9,488 nucleotides of DNA from contig CAURQO010000025.1 in assembly GCA_963527165.1 (NCBI GenBank), forward strand, positions 1 to 9,488, in the 5' to 3' direction. Below, piece after piece: positions 1-6,305 of this stretch. The notes below the pieces were generated by a model. That model was not told the DNA's origin. It ran no database searches and saw only the letters and a program-made list of their open reading frames with translations. Each line of letters begins with the position of its first letter. The stretch's first letter is position 1. This DNA comes from Nanogingivalis sp963527165. GTDB taxonomy: Bacteria; Patescibacteriota; Saccharimonadia; Saccharimonadales; Saccharimonadaceae. Position numbers and translations under genes: made by a program.

Positions 1-1
1 A

Positions 2-1186
2 TGGCGTGGTTTTTGGAATCAAACCACTTTTCAAGATCCAGAAATTTTAGATGGTAAAAAACGTACAATCTATCTTGGCGCTGACCCTTCTGCCGATAGT
101 CTTCATATTGGACATCTAAGTGTTTACATGATGGTTCGCCGTTTTCTTGATCACGGGCATAAAGTAGTTTTGCTTGTTGGTGGTGGAACTGGAATGATAG
201 GTGACATGCGCGATACTGAAGAGCGCGATCTTCTTTCAGCTGAAAAAGTTATACAAAATACCGAAGCGCTTAAAACACAAGTTTCAAAATTATTCGCTGG
301 GCAAGATTTTGAAGTTGTAAATAATGCTGATTGGCTTTCAAAAATTGAATTAATTCCTTTTTTGCGCGATATTGGCAAAAATTTTAATATGGCCGATTTA
401 ACCAGCCGCGAGTTCTTCAAAAGCCGAATCGATAACGGTAGTGGTTTAAGTTTTGCTGAATTTACCTATACACTTCTCCAGGGCTATGACTTTTGGCATC
501 TATATAAAAATAAAGGTGTTTCACTTCAAATCGGCGGTAGTGACCAATGGGGAAACCTTCTTTCGGGTGTAAATTTAATTCGCAAAAAAGAAGGCGTTGA
601 AGCTTTTGCAATGACTGCACCACTTCTCATCAACCGATCAACAGGGCGAAAATTTGGAAAATCCGAAGGTGGGGCACTTTGGCTAGACGCATCAAAAACT
701 TCTCCATTCAAATTATACCAATTCTTGCTGAACTCTGACGATCAGAGCGTTTTTGAATATTTAAAAATTCTTACAACACTTTCGAAAGATGAAATTGAAA
801 ACATCGAACGACAACATTTAGAAAATCAACATTTGCGAATCGCTCAAAAAGCTCTTGCAAAAAATGTTGTTGAAATTGTTCACGGCAAAAAAGTTGCAAA
901 TAGTGTAGTTTCAGCAACGGAAGTTCTCTTTGGTGGGAAAAAAATAGAAACCCTAAAACCAGAAGAAATTAAAGTTCTCAAAACCGAGATTCCTACAATT
1001 TCAAAAAATAAGACCATCTCCGAGATACTAGTTGAATCCAAACTTTCAAAAAGTAAAGGTGAAGCAAAAAGGCTAATTGCCGCAAATTCAATATCATTCA
1101 ATGGAGTTAAAGTTCTAGAAGATATTGAAATTTCTCAAGCAGGACTACTGAAAAAAGGTAAAAACAGCTTTATTTTAGTTGATTAA
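2..1186 (+). CDS. tyrS: Tyrosyl-tRNA synthetase, 5'-truncated by the window edge
   Basis: This cytosolic class I aminoacyl-tRNA synthetase charges tRNA-Tyr with tyrosine using ATP. The frame is open from base 2, well before the first ATG at 128. The upstream codons encode conserved TyrRS sequence, including the HIGH ATP-binding motif at 104-115, so the true start lies before the window. Further on are the TyrRS-type GSDQWGN tyrosine-site motif (codons near 538-558) and the KMSKS-class loop as KFGKS (650-664). A C-terminal S4 RNA-binding domain (about 1010-1183) begins TISEILVESKLSKSKGEAKR and binds the tRNA. The 394 visible codons, against about 420 for the family, suggest that only some 25-35 residues are missing. 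The gene ends in TAA just before a strong hairpin terminator and converges with the ytxH-like gene. Family identity is clear; TrpRS is excluded by the tyrosine-site motif and the S4 domain. Confidence 0.97.
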   Translation, partial: WRGFWNQTTFQDPEILDGKKRTIYLGADPSADSLHIGHLSVYMMVRRFLDHGHKVVLLVGGGTGMIGDMRDTEERDLLSAEKVIQNTEALKTQVSKLFAGQDFEVVNNADWLSKIELIPFLRDIGKNFNMADLTSREFFKSRIDNGSGLSFAEFTYTLLQGYDFWHLYKNKGVSLQIGGSDQWGNLLSGVNLIRKKEGVEAFAMTAPLLINRSTGRKFGKSEGGALWLDASKTSPFKLYQFLLNSDDQSVFEYLKILTTLSKDEIENIERQHLENQHLRIAQKALAKNVVEIVHGKKVANSVVSATEVLFGGKKIETLKPEEIKVLKTEIPTISKNKTISEILVESKLSKSKGEAKRLIAANSISFNGVKVLEDIEISQAGLLKKGKNSFILVD

Positions 1187-1194
1187 CCCAAATC

Positions 1195-1223
1195 AAAAAT
1201 CGCTCGTTTATTGAGCGATTTTT
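1195..1223. terminator. Bidirectional intrinsic terminator between tyrS and the ytxH-like gene
   Basis: AAAAATCGCTC (1195-1205) and GAGCGATTTTT (1213-1223) form a perfect 11-bp stem around a 7-base loop. The A-tract on one side and T-tract on the other make it work in both directions. It starts 9 bases after the tyrS stop and 10 bases beyond the stop of the convergent ytxH-like gene, so one element probably ends both transcripts. Confidence 0.9.
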
Positions 1224-1232
1224 ATTATTCTC

Positions 1233-1571
1233 TTAAACTTTCTTTTCGAAACCTTTTTTAGCGCCTTCAAGAGTATTCAGTGCGCGTTTTTGAATTTTTC
1301 CAGCCTCGATTTTAACTTCTTCAACCTTAGCTTCTGTTTGAACTTTTGCCTCGTTCGCAAACTCACCAACATTACGCTTTACATCTTTTACAACTTCTTC
1401 GGTATTTTTAGCAACTTCGTCAGCTTTCTCAGCAGCAACATCAGCAACTTTTTTTGCTTTCTCTTTTAACTCTTTTCGAGTTTCTTCACCACTTTTCGGA
1501 GCCGTTAAAACTCCAGCAACTGCACCAACCAAAGCACCAATCGCCAAACCTAATCCAAATTTTTTACTCAT
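1233..1571 (-). CDS. YtxH-domain protein (small membrane-anchored coiled-coil protein)
   Basis: This 112-residue protein starts with a Gly/Ala-rich hydrophobic segment (about residues 5-23) followed by the junction LTAPKSGEETRKELKEKAKK, the classic YtxH-family signature. The rest is a Lys/Glu/Ala-rich amphipathic helix or coiled coil up to about residue 105 with no enzymatic motif. YtxH proteins are small envelope-associated proteins of unclear biochemical role; in Bacillus ytxH is a stress-regulated gene. The start codon abuts the stop codon of the upstream 85-residue gene (TAAATG). It is preceded by AAGGAG lying in that gene's final codons, so the two are co-transcribed and probably translationally coupled. 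It ends at the shared terminator with tyrS. Family assignment is good; cellular function is unknown. Confidence 0.82.
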   Translation of the reverse strand: MSKKFGLGLAIGALVGAVAGVLTAPKSGEETRKELKEKAKKVADVAAEKADEVAKNTEEVVKDVKRNVGEFANEAKVQTEAKVEEVKIEAGKIQKRALNTLEGAKKGFEKKV

Positions 1572-1829
1572 TTATTTCTTCTCCTTTTTATTTTTAAATT
1601 TATTAAATATGTCAAATATTGTTTTCCCAATAATTATTGGCGAAGTCACCTGAGCAACATTTTGGGCAATTCCATCAATACTTGCGGTAATATTTTGCAT
1701 CTTTTCAGCCACATCACCAATCTGGCGAGTTACGCGAATTACCAATACAAAAGTGATAATTCCAAGTGTGATGAAAATTGCAAGAGCCACCGAAAGAAAT
1801 ACAACCAAGATCTCTGCAGCTGAACTCAT
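1572..1829 (-). CDS. Small single-pass membrane protein, YtxG/DUF948-like, paired with YtxH
   Basis: This 85-residue protein has a long hydrophobic segment at about residues 6-33 (VFLSVALAIFITLGIITFVL). An amphipathic stretch with repeated polar/hydrophobic spacing follows (EKMQNITASIDGIAQNVAQV) and then a very basic tail ending NKFKNKKEKK. That layout, and its place directly before ytxH, resembles the Bacillus ytxG (DUF948)-ytxH gene pair. The similarity is one of architecture and context; I cannot confirm homology by eye. The ATG is preceded by AAGGAG at good spacing, and a near-consensus promoter lies about 65-90 bases upstream. The stop codon directly abuts the ytxH start. It probably sits in the cytoplasmic membrane with its coiled region in the cytoplasm or wall zone. 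Confidence 0.72.
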   Translation of the reverse strand: MSSAAEILVVFLSVALAIFITLGIITFVLVIRVTRQIGDVAEKMQNITASIDGIAQNVAQVTSPIIIGKTIFDIFNKFKNKKEKK

Positions 1830-1892
1830 TTTTCTCCTTTTTATTATTTTTGTTTTTTAATTTTTATTTTGATTTTATTCAAATCTAATTGT

Positions 1893-1921
1893 ATTTTACC
1901 ACAAAATAATTCTTATGTCAA
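1893..1921 (-). promoter_or_regulatory. Sigma-70-type promoter for the ytxG/ytxH-like pair
   Basis: On the minus strand TTGACA (1921-1916) is followed by a 17-base spacer and TAAAAT (1898-1893). This is a perfect -35 box and a 5/6 -10 box at ideal spacing. The predicted start near 1886 gives a leader of roughly 55-60 bases, A/T-rich and ending in AAGGAG before the ATG at 1829. The promoter begins 5 bases after the stop of the preceding gene. I see no convincing terminator in between, so some read-through from the gat operon is possible. Confidence 0.85.
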
Positions 1922-1926
1922 GTATT

Positions 1927-2304
1927 TTATTGAAAATAACCTGAAACAAGCCGATTAACTCTTGTTCGAATATTTATTGCAGAAATCTCTTTAATCGTAA
2001 AATAATACAAACTTCCATCATTCATCTCAACCTCAACTCGGCAAGAATCTTGATTCCAATTCTTTAGTTTACCAAAAGCCAACTCCTTCAAGAAAAAGAT
2101 CCGCCAAATACTTGGCTGATAAATTTCTTTTTCCACATCAACAAAATTAATCGCCAAAATCTCGCCAGCCGGAAGTTTTAACTCCAGCGGACGAGTTAGC
2201 GCAAAATTCTCATAAAATGAAATTCCATCATTTTCAAAAACTAAGCTTCCTAAAATATTTTTATCACCGTTAAGTTCAGCTTGAAATTCTACGCTATTTT
2301 GCAT
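1927..2304 (-). CDS. Unknown 125-residue protein at the 3' end of the gat operon (possible PH-like fold)
   Basis: I do not recognise the family. The protein has no signal peptide; its most hydrophobic stretch (IWRIFFLKELAFG, about residues 67-79) is too short and mixed for a clear membrane span. The visible pattern is a run of predicted beta strands (LGSLVFENDGISFY, LELKLPAGEILAINFV, CRVEVEMNDGSLYYFTI). It closes with an amphipathic helix, ISAINIRTRVNRLVSGYF. Several strands ending in one helix resembles a bacterial PH-like domain, but that is a fold guess only. The ATG is one base beyond the gatB stop, and its ribosome site (GAAAGG, spacing about 7) lies inside the gatB 3' end. It is therefore translated from the gat message, which implies co-expression but not a role in amidation. 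Confidence 0.72.
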   Translation of the reverse strand: MQNSVEFQAELNGDKNILGSLVFENDGISFYENFALTRPLELKLPAGEILAINFVDVEKEIYQPSIWRIFFLKELAFGKLKNWNQDSCRVEVEMNDGSLYYFTIKEISAINIRTRVNRLVSGYFQ

Positions 2305-2305
2305 T

Positions 2306-3823
2306 TTACAACCTTTCGCGAATCAATTTTTGCGCCAAAGCTGGATTAGCTTTTCCTTGCGATTTTTTCATAATTTGGCCAACCAAGAAACCAATCGCCT
2401 TGTTATTTCCAGCTTTAATATCCGCAACAGCTTTTACCGAAGCCGGATCAGCCAAAACTTCATCAACAATTTTCGCAATAGCACCCTCATCCGATACTTG
2501 AAGTAGGTTCATTTTTTCTGCAATCTTTTCTGGCATAAGCCCTAGATTTTCATCATTAAGCATTGCTAAGAAAATTTGATGACCACCATTAGAGCTTACT
2601 TTCTTACCATGGACTAGATGGGCTAAAAGAGTTAATCGATGAGGACCAACGTAACCTTTATAAATTTTATCCATGTCAAGTTCTTCGCTTGGCGTTGAAG
2701 CAAACCAATTAAAAATTCGCTTCATATTTTCTTTATGTTCTTCAAGAGTATATTCCTTTATTTCTGCTGAATTATAAATTTCACTTTGAGGTTTCTCCCA
2801 AGGACCATCGCCCCAAGTTGCAAGGAGTAGTTCAGCGATTCGATAATCACTTAAGGCGTATTCAACCACAGAACTATCCAGCCCGAAAACACTAAATTTT
2901 TCACGGAAATAATCTGGCATAATTGGGAATTGTGCCTGCATTTTCAGAATCTCTTCATCACTCAAAACAATTGGTGGAATGTCTGGATCTGGCATATAGC
3001 GATAATCTTGAGCTTCTTCTTTGCTGCGTTGAGAGAAGGTTTTCTGTTCATCATCAAGCCAGCCACGTGTCTCCTGCTTAATTTTTTCACCCTTTTCGAG
3101 CAACTTAACTTGACGTTCAAATTCGTACTGAGCTGCACGCTCCACACTTCGAAAACTATTTAAGTTTTTAATTTCAGTTCGTGTTCCAAGTTTCTCTTCA
3201 CCAAATTTTCGTGCCGAAATATTTACATCAAAACGCATATTTCCTTGATATAAATCACCATTTGTCACATCTGCAAAAACCATTCGCTTATGCAATTCTT
3301 CAGCGTAAGCTCGCGCTTCTTCAGCCGAATGAATATCTGGCATTGAAACAATTTCAATCAAAGGTGTTCCAGCGCGATTTAAATCAACCAAAGAATGATC
3401 ACTAAAGTGTGTTAATTTTCCGGCATCTTCCTCTAAATGAGCATGTTCAATTCGAACTTTCACATTTTTACCATTCGAAAGTGGAGCAATAATCTCGCCC
3501 TCACCAATAATTGGCTGATAAAGCTGCGAAGTCTGATAACCTTTTGGTAGATCTGGATAAAAGTAATGCTTTCGATCAAATCGGCTAACATTAGCAATTT
3601 TCGCATTTAAAGCTTTTCCCGCACGAACAGCCAAACGAACTGCTTCTTTATTTAAAACTGGTAACATTCCAGGCAAACCGAAATCAATCGGCGAAGTTGC
3701 CTCATTTGGTGATTTTTCGCGCGCATCATTATCGCTACCACTAAAAAGTTTGGTTTTCGTTTTTAGCTGAACATGACATTCAATGCCGATCGTCATTTCG
3801 TATTTTTTTAAAATATCTTCCAT
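2306..3823 (-). CDS. gatB: Asp/Glu-tRNA amidotransferase subunit B
   Basis: GatB binds the mischarged Glu-tRNA(Gln) or Asp-tRNA(Asn), activates the side-chain carboxyl with ATP and receives ammonia from GatA. The 505 residues match the usual GatB size. Visible hallmarks are the N-terminal TIGIECHVQL (11-20), the kinase-site block HYFYPDLPKGYQTSQ (86-100) and EEDAGK (131-136). The family block SLVDLNRAGTPLIEIVS (144-160) is followed by MPD where many homologues have EPD. A central cradle segment reads TRTEIKNLNSFRSVERA, and a C-terminal YqeY-like helical tRNA-binding domain covers about 350-505. TAGGAG lies 7 bases before the ATG, and the ATG overlaps the upstream HEPN-like gene's stop by one base (TAATG), a coupling arrangement. 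All conserved segments appear intact. Confidence 0.97.
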   Translation of the reverse strand: MEDILKKYEMTIGIECHVQLKTKTKLFSGSDNDAREKSPNEATSPIDFGLPGMLPVLNKEAVRLAVRAGKALNAKIANVSRFDRKHYFYPDLPKGYQTSQLYQPIIGEGEIIAPLSNGKNVKVRIEHAHLEEDAGKLTHFSDHSLVDLNRAGTPLIEIVSMPDIHSAEEARAYAEELHKRMVFADVTNGDLYQGNMRFDVNISARKFGEEKLGTRTEIKNLNSFRSVERAAQYEFERQVKLLEKGEKIKQETRGWLDDEQKTFSQRSKEEAQDYRYMPDPDIPPIVLSDEEILKMQAQFPIMPDYFREKFSVFGLDSSVVEYALSDYRIAELLLATWGDGPWEKPQSEIYNSAEIKEYTLEEHKENMKRIFNWFASTPSEELDMDKIYKGYVGPHRLTLLAHLVHGKKVSSNGGHQIFLAMLNDENLGLMPEKIAEKMNLLQVSDEGAIAKIVDEVLADPASVKAVADIKAGNNKAIGFLVGQIMKKSQGKANPALAQKLIRERL

Positions 3824-4236
3824 TAAATTGCTCCTAAATCCTTCAAAGCCTGTTTAAAACTATTCATTGCACGGCGCGTTTGGTCAAAATTAATCTCTGC
3901 GTCGTTTTCGTGTGCGATCACATTTCGAAGTTTATGTGCGTGCCAAATCGAATTCGGACTCGAAAATTTATCTTTCGAATTCTTCAATCGCTCACCCATT
4001 GTCTGTCCAGAAATTCGCAATTCTCGCATCGCAGTATCAACCAATTTATCAGCATTAATTAACGCCAAATGCCAAGTCGCCGGCTCATCTTTTTTAATCG
4101 AATTCTCAATCTTTAACCAATCACCTTGAAATTTTAATTTATCAAGTTGAATTTTCTCCGTTTTCGTAATCCCAATAAAGAAAAACAAAAGTGCAGCACA
4201 AATCAGAATAGAAACCGAAAGAATTACTAAATCCAT
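3823..4236 (-). CDS. Membrane-anchored HEPN-like protein encoded between gatA and gatB
   Basis: This 137-residue protein has one N-terminal transmembrane helix (about residues 3-22) followed by a soluble, mostly helical domain. The domain contains WHLALINADKLVDTAMREL (55-73) and the segment HAHKLRNVIAHE (99-110). The latter includes R104-N-x3-H109, matching the R-x4-6-H motif of HEPN domains, which in many families is the RNase active site. HEPN membership is inferred from this motif and the helical layout; it is not shown by any search, and the protein could be a non-catalytic relative. The ATG overlaps the gatA stop (TGATG) and has a strong GGAGGAG site. Its own stop overlaps the gatB start, so it is locked into the gat operon by translational coupling. 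No antitoxin-like MNT partner is adjacent. Its role is unknown. Confidence 0.75.
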   Translation of the reverse strand: MDLVILSVSILICAALLFFFIGITKTEKIQLDKLKFQGDWLKIENSIKKDEPATWHLALINADKLVDTAMRELRISGQTMGERLKNSKDKFSSPNSIWHAHKLRNVIAHENDAEINFDQTRRAMNSFKQALKDLGAI

Positions 4237-5636
4237 CAGCTCTCCTCCAAATCATCAGCCAAAGCCAAAATTTTCGCATCCGACTCCATTTTTCCAATAA
4301 TTTGAACACCAACAGGCAACCCCTCTTTTGTTTTTCCAGCCGGAACCGAAACCGCAGGCAATCCCGCAAGTGATGCCGGCACACTCAGAATATCCGCAAG
4401 ATACATTTTTACTGGATCATGTGCATTTTCACCAATTTTAAAAGCTGGAGTTGGAGCAACTGGGCCAACCAAAAAATCAACTTCTTCGAACAGTTTATTA
4501 AACTCATCAATTAATAAAGTTCGCGCTTTTTGAGCTTTTAGATAATACGCATCATAAAATCCACTCGAAAGCACATATGAACCAATCATGATTCGGCGTT
4601 TATTTTCCGCTTCAAAACCTTCATCGCGAGACTTTCCGAAAACCTCACCTAAATTTTTTGCATTTTTCGAACGTAATCCATAACGAATTCCATCATATCG
4701 CGCCAAATTCGAAGAAACCTCTGCCGGCACAACAATATAATAAATCGCCAAAGAATATTTACTCATAGGCAAAGAAACTTCCATAATTTCATGGCCAGCT
4801 TTTCGCATTTTTTCAATATATTCCTCAGTAGTTTTTCGAACCTCAGGATCAACACCTTCACCCAAGAACTCTTTAACAACACCAATTTTAGCTTTTTTAG
4901 GCGCAGATTCTTCTTGCCAAAAATCTGGCAAAGTCATCGCATCGCGAGAATCAAGCCCTGCCATCACACGCATTACAAGTTCACTCTCTTTAGCAGTTTT
5001 CGCAAAAACACCGATCGTATCTGTCGAAGACGCCATCGCAACAACGCCAAATCGCGAAACCGTTCCATAAGTTGGCTTTACACCATAAACACCATTAAAG
5101 CTGGCAGGCTGACGAATTGAACCACCAGTGTCTGTTCCCAGAGCAAAAGGCACAACATCGAGTGCCGTAATCACCGCCGAACCACCAGATGATCCACCCG
5201 CAACACGAGCTTCATCAACTGAATTTTTTGTTACACCAAAAGCTGAGTTTTCCGTTGAGCCACCATGTGCAAAAGCGTCCAAATTCGATTTCCCAATACA
5301 AATCGCACCCGCTTCTTCAAGTTTTTCAACCGCAGTCGCTTGAATTGGAGTTTTGAAATTCTCCAACATTTTACTTGAGGCTGTCGAAGGTGAACCAAAA
5401 ACTAAAAAATTATCCTTTGTAACAAAAGGAACACCAGCTAATTCACCAACTTTTTCGCCTTTCGAAATTTTCTCATCAATTTCTTGAGCACGCGCCAAAG
5501 CTCGCTCTTCAGTTAAACTCGTAAAAGCGTTAAATTTTTCAATTTCTTTGGCTTTCGAAATCGCTTCTTTAACAAATTCAACAGCGGTTTTCTTTCCGCT
5601 CAAAATCTGCTCTCTAATTTCAAAAATATTCGTCAT
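4236..5636 (-). CDS. gatA: Asp/Glu-tRNA amidotransferase subunit A (amidase-signature glutaminase)
   Basis: GatA hydrolyses glutamine (or asparagine) and passes ammonia to GatB to amidate Glu-tRNA(Gln) or Asp-tRNA(Asn). At 466 residues it is slightly short for the family (about 480) but complete. The amidase-signature triad is visible: K74 (FVTKDN), S149 in the VAGGSSGGS block (145-153) and the nucleophile S173 in GTDTGGSIRQP. The C-terminal part carries the family-like SVPASLAGLPAVSVPAG. The start is set by TAGGAG a few bases upstream, which overlaps the TAG stop of gatC 7 bases before the ATG. The TGA stop overlaps the next gene's ATG, which also shows that UGA is a stop codon in this organism. 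Arginine codons in the parts I read are mostly CGN, as in gatB and uvrB. Confidence 0.97.
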   Translation of the reverse strand: MTNIFEIREQILSGKKTAVEFVKEAISKAKEIEKFNAFTSLTEERALARAQEIDEKISKGEKVGELAGVPFVTKDNFLVFGSPSTASSKMLENFKTPIQATAVEKLEEAGAICIGKSNLDAFAHGGSTENSAFGVTKNSVDEARVAGGSSGGSAVITALDVVPFALGTDTGGSIRQPASFNGVYGVKPTYGTVSRFGVVAMASSTDTIGVFAKTAKESELVMRVMAGLDSRDAMTLPDFWQEESAPKKAKIGVVKEFLGEGVDPEVRKTTEEYIEKMRKAGHEIMEVSLPMSKYSLAIYYIVVPAEVSSNLARYDGIRYGLRSKNAKNLGEVFGKSRDEGFEAENKRRIMIGSYVLSSGFYDAYYLKAQKARTLLIDEFNKLFEEVDFLVGPVAPTPAFKIGENAHDPVKMYLADILSVPASLAGLPAVSVPAGKTKEGLPVGVQIIGKMESDAKILALADDLEES

Positions 5637-5643
5637 AATTCTC

Positions 5644-5937
5644 CTATAAAACCTTTGGAACTTTCACCTGATTATCTTCAATATTTTCGCCAGCAAGCTT
5701 CAAAAGTTCATCTCGCTTAACGCCATAATCATTAATTTCATCCTCGCGCCAAATATTTTGATTTTTCGAAACTGAGTATGTCGGCTCAACACCGTCAGTA
5801 TTTAATTCACCTAATTGCTCGATATATTCAACAATATTTCCCAAATCAGTTTGAAGATTCGAAATTTCTTCTTCACTTAACGAAATACTCGAAAGCTCCG
5901 CCAAATGCTTAACTTCGTCTTTTGATATTCTTTCCAT
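5644..5937 (-). CDS. gatC: Asp/Glu-tRNA amidotransferase subunit C
   Basis: GatC is the small subunit that wraps around GatA and stabilises its contact with GatB. The 97-residue protein has the typical N-terminal two-helix layout (ISKDEVKHLAELSSISLSEE, then LQTDLGNIVEYIEQLGELN). The family's GVEPTYSV motif follows, then a charged linker and the C-terminal KVPKVL, which matches the usual KVPxVL end. It is first in the operon, with gatA only 7 bases downstream. No Shine-Dalgarno precedes the ATG and no alternative in-frame start exists before an upstream TAA. A -10 box ends 7 bases before the ATG, so the mRNA is probably leaderless. Confidence 0.96.
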   Translation of the reverse strand: MERISKDEVKHLAELSSISLSEEEISNLQTDLGNIVEYIEQLGELNTDGVEPTYSVSKNQNIWREDEINDYGVKRDELLKLAGENIEDNQVKVPKVL

Positions 5938-5944
5938 ATCAACA

Positions 5945-5973
5945 AGTATATCACTTTTTTAAATATTTTTAAA
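5945..5973 (-). promoter_or_regulatory. Extended -10 promoter of the gat operon, predicting a leaderless mRNA
   Basis: On the minus strand TATACT (5950-5945) is preceded by TGA, giving an extended -10 (TGnTATACT). A weak -35, TTTAAA, lies 17 bases upstream (5973-5968). Only 7 bases separate the -10 box from the A of the gatC ATG, so transcription should start at or within a base or two of the start codon. A 6-bp inverted repeat, CACTTT/AAAGTG (5952-5957 and 5971-5976), covers the spacer and -35 region and could be an operator, though it is AT-rich and may be chance. Confidence 0.72.
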
Positions 5974-5998
5974 GTGTTGAAAATAAGCATAAAAAATA

Positions 5999-6027
5999 TT
6001 GTTTTTTGGTTTTACGTATGCTATAAT
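5999..6027 (+). promoter_or_regulatory. Extended -10 promoter firing rightward, divergent from the gat promoter
   Basis: A perfect TATAAT at 6022-6027 is preceded by TGC, a full extended -10 (TGnTATAAT). TTGTTT (5999-6004) sits 17 bases upstream as a partial -35. The predicted start is near 6034. It lies back to back with the gat promoter, the two -35 boxes being about 25 bases apart, so one regulator could affect both. It is the only good promoter I see for the 6.05-6.48 kb plus-strand locus. Confidence 0.75.
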
Positions 6028-6030
6028 ATT

Positions 6031-6055
6031 TATGTTTTCATATTCTGGAAACATA
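6031..6055 (+). repeat. Inverted repeat / 5' hairpin at the predicted transcript start
   Basis: TATGTTTTC (6031-6039) can pair with GGAAACATA (6047-6055) around a 7-base loop: nine pairs, one a G-U. If transcription begins near 6034 the RNA would open with a hairpin of about six pairs, a common stabilising arrangement. The same bases could also be a DNA operator just downstream of the -10 box. An ATG at 6032 lies inside the left arm, only 4 bases after the -10, and is probably not in the transcript. Confidence 0.45.
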
Positions 6056-6056
6056 G

Positions 6057-6239
6057 CACATTTCAAAGGAGGAACCTCTTTCTTATCAAGTTCATGTAGG
6101 AGTTGGAGGAACACCGCAAAGGTGGGAATTCAATATCAAATCCGGATGGAACTATAATCAAGGAAGAGCTATCCAAGTTAATACTGTCTACGATTATTGG
6201 CACAAAACCAACGTAATAAATGTATCACCTTCAAGATAA
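6057..6239 (+). pseudogene. Protein-like 60-codon open frame with no start codon: remnant, frameshifted gene, or structured leader
   Basis: After a TAG at 6054-6056 this frame stays open for 60 codons to a TAA. It reads like a real protein: YQVHVGVGGTPQRWEF, later GWNYNQGRAI and VYDYWHKTN, with three Trp. It has no ATG, GTG or TTG start at all. A second frame starting at ATG 6032 (MFSYSGNIAHFKGG...) overlaps it for 41 codons, so a single one-base shift near 6075-6085 would join them into a product of about 68 residues. The perfect AAAGGAGG at 6065-6072 has no start codon at working distance and can fold with CTCTTT (6076-6081). A further hairpin (CACC/GGTG, 6112-6124) follows. Its three Arg codons are all AGR, unlike gat and uvrB. 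It could be a decayed gene, a base-call error in a real small gene, or a non-coding leader; I cannot choose. Confidence 0.35.
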
Positions 6240-6256
6240 AATTCCTTCAATGTCCT

Positions 6257-6298
6257 GAGCAAGACTAAAACTGCTCTCTTTTTATATTTAACAGAGAG
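6257..6298 (+). promoter_or_regulatory. Possible attenuator: two mutually exclusive hairpins before the 57-residue gene
   Basis: GAGCA (6257-6261) can pair with TGCTC (6272-6276), followed by CTCTTTTTATATTT, which looks like a modest intrinsic terminator. Alternatively CTCTCT (6274-6279) can pair with AGAGAG (6293-6298), which covers the ribosome site of the gene starting at 6306. The two stems share bases 6274-6276, so only one can form at a time. Both stems are short (5-6 bp), so this is suggestive only. Confidence 0.3.
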
Positions 6299-6305
6299 GA
6301 TATCT

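Noticed and set aside
3823..4236. HEPN-MNT toxin-antitoxin pair
   Set aside because: The HEPN-like gene has no MNT nucleotidyltransferase neighbour. Its neighbours are gatA and gatB, so a classic toxin-antitoxin module is not supported.
4236..4238. Possible UGA recoding (Gly code of some CPR bacteria)
   Set aside because: The gatA TGA falls exactly at the normal GatA end and overlaps the next gene's ATG in a standard coupling layout, so UGA is read as stop.
4142..4384. 80-codon open frame across the gatA / HEPN-like junction
   Set aside because: It overlaps two well-supported genes in another frame and has low-complexity Arg/Trp/Cys content typical of a shadow.
6057..6239. Faint resemblance of the start-less frame (GWNY...VYDYWH) to lactococcin-972-type bacteriocins
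   Set aside because: The match is a loose spacing of aromatic and His residues. There is no signal peptide, no start codon and no transporter or immunity gene nearby, so I do not annotate a bacteriocin.
6030..6240. Known structured RNA (tmRNA, RNase P, SRP or 6S RNA) in the gatC-uvrB gap
   Set aside because: I looked for the conserved cores of these RNAs and did not find them. The hairpins are local and short.
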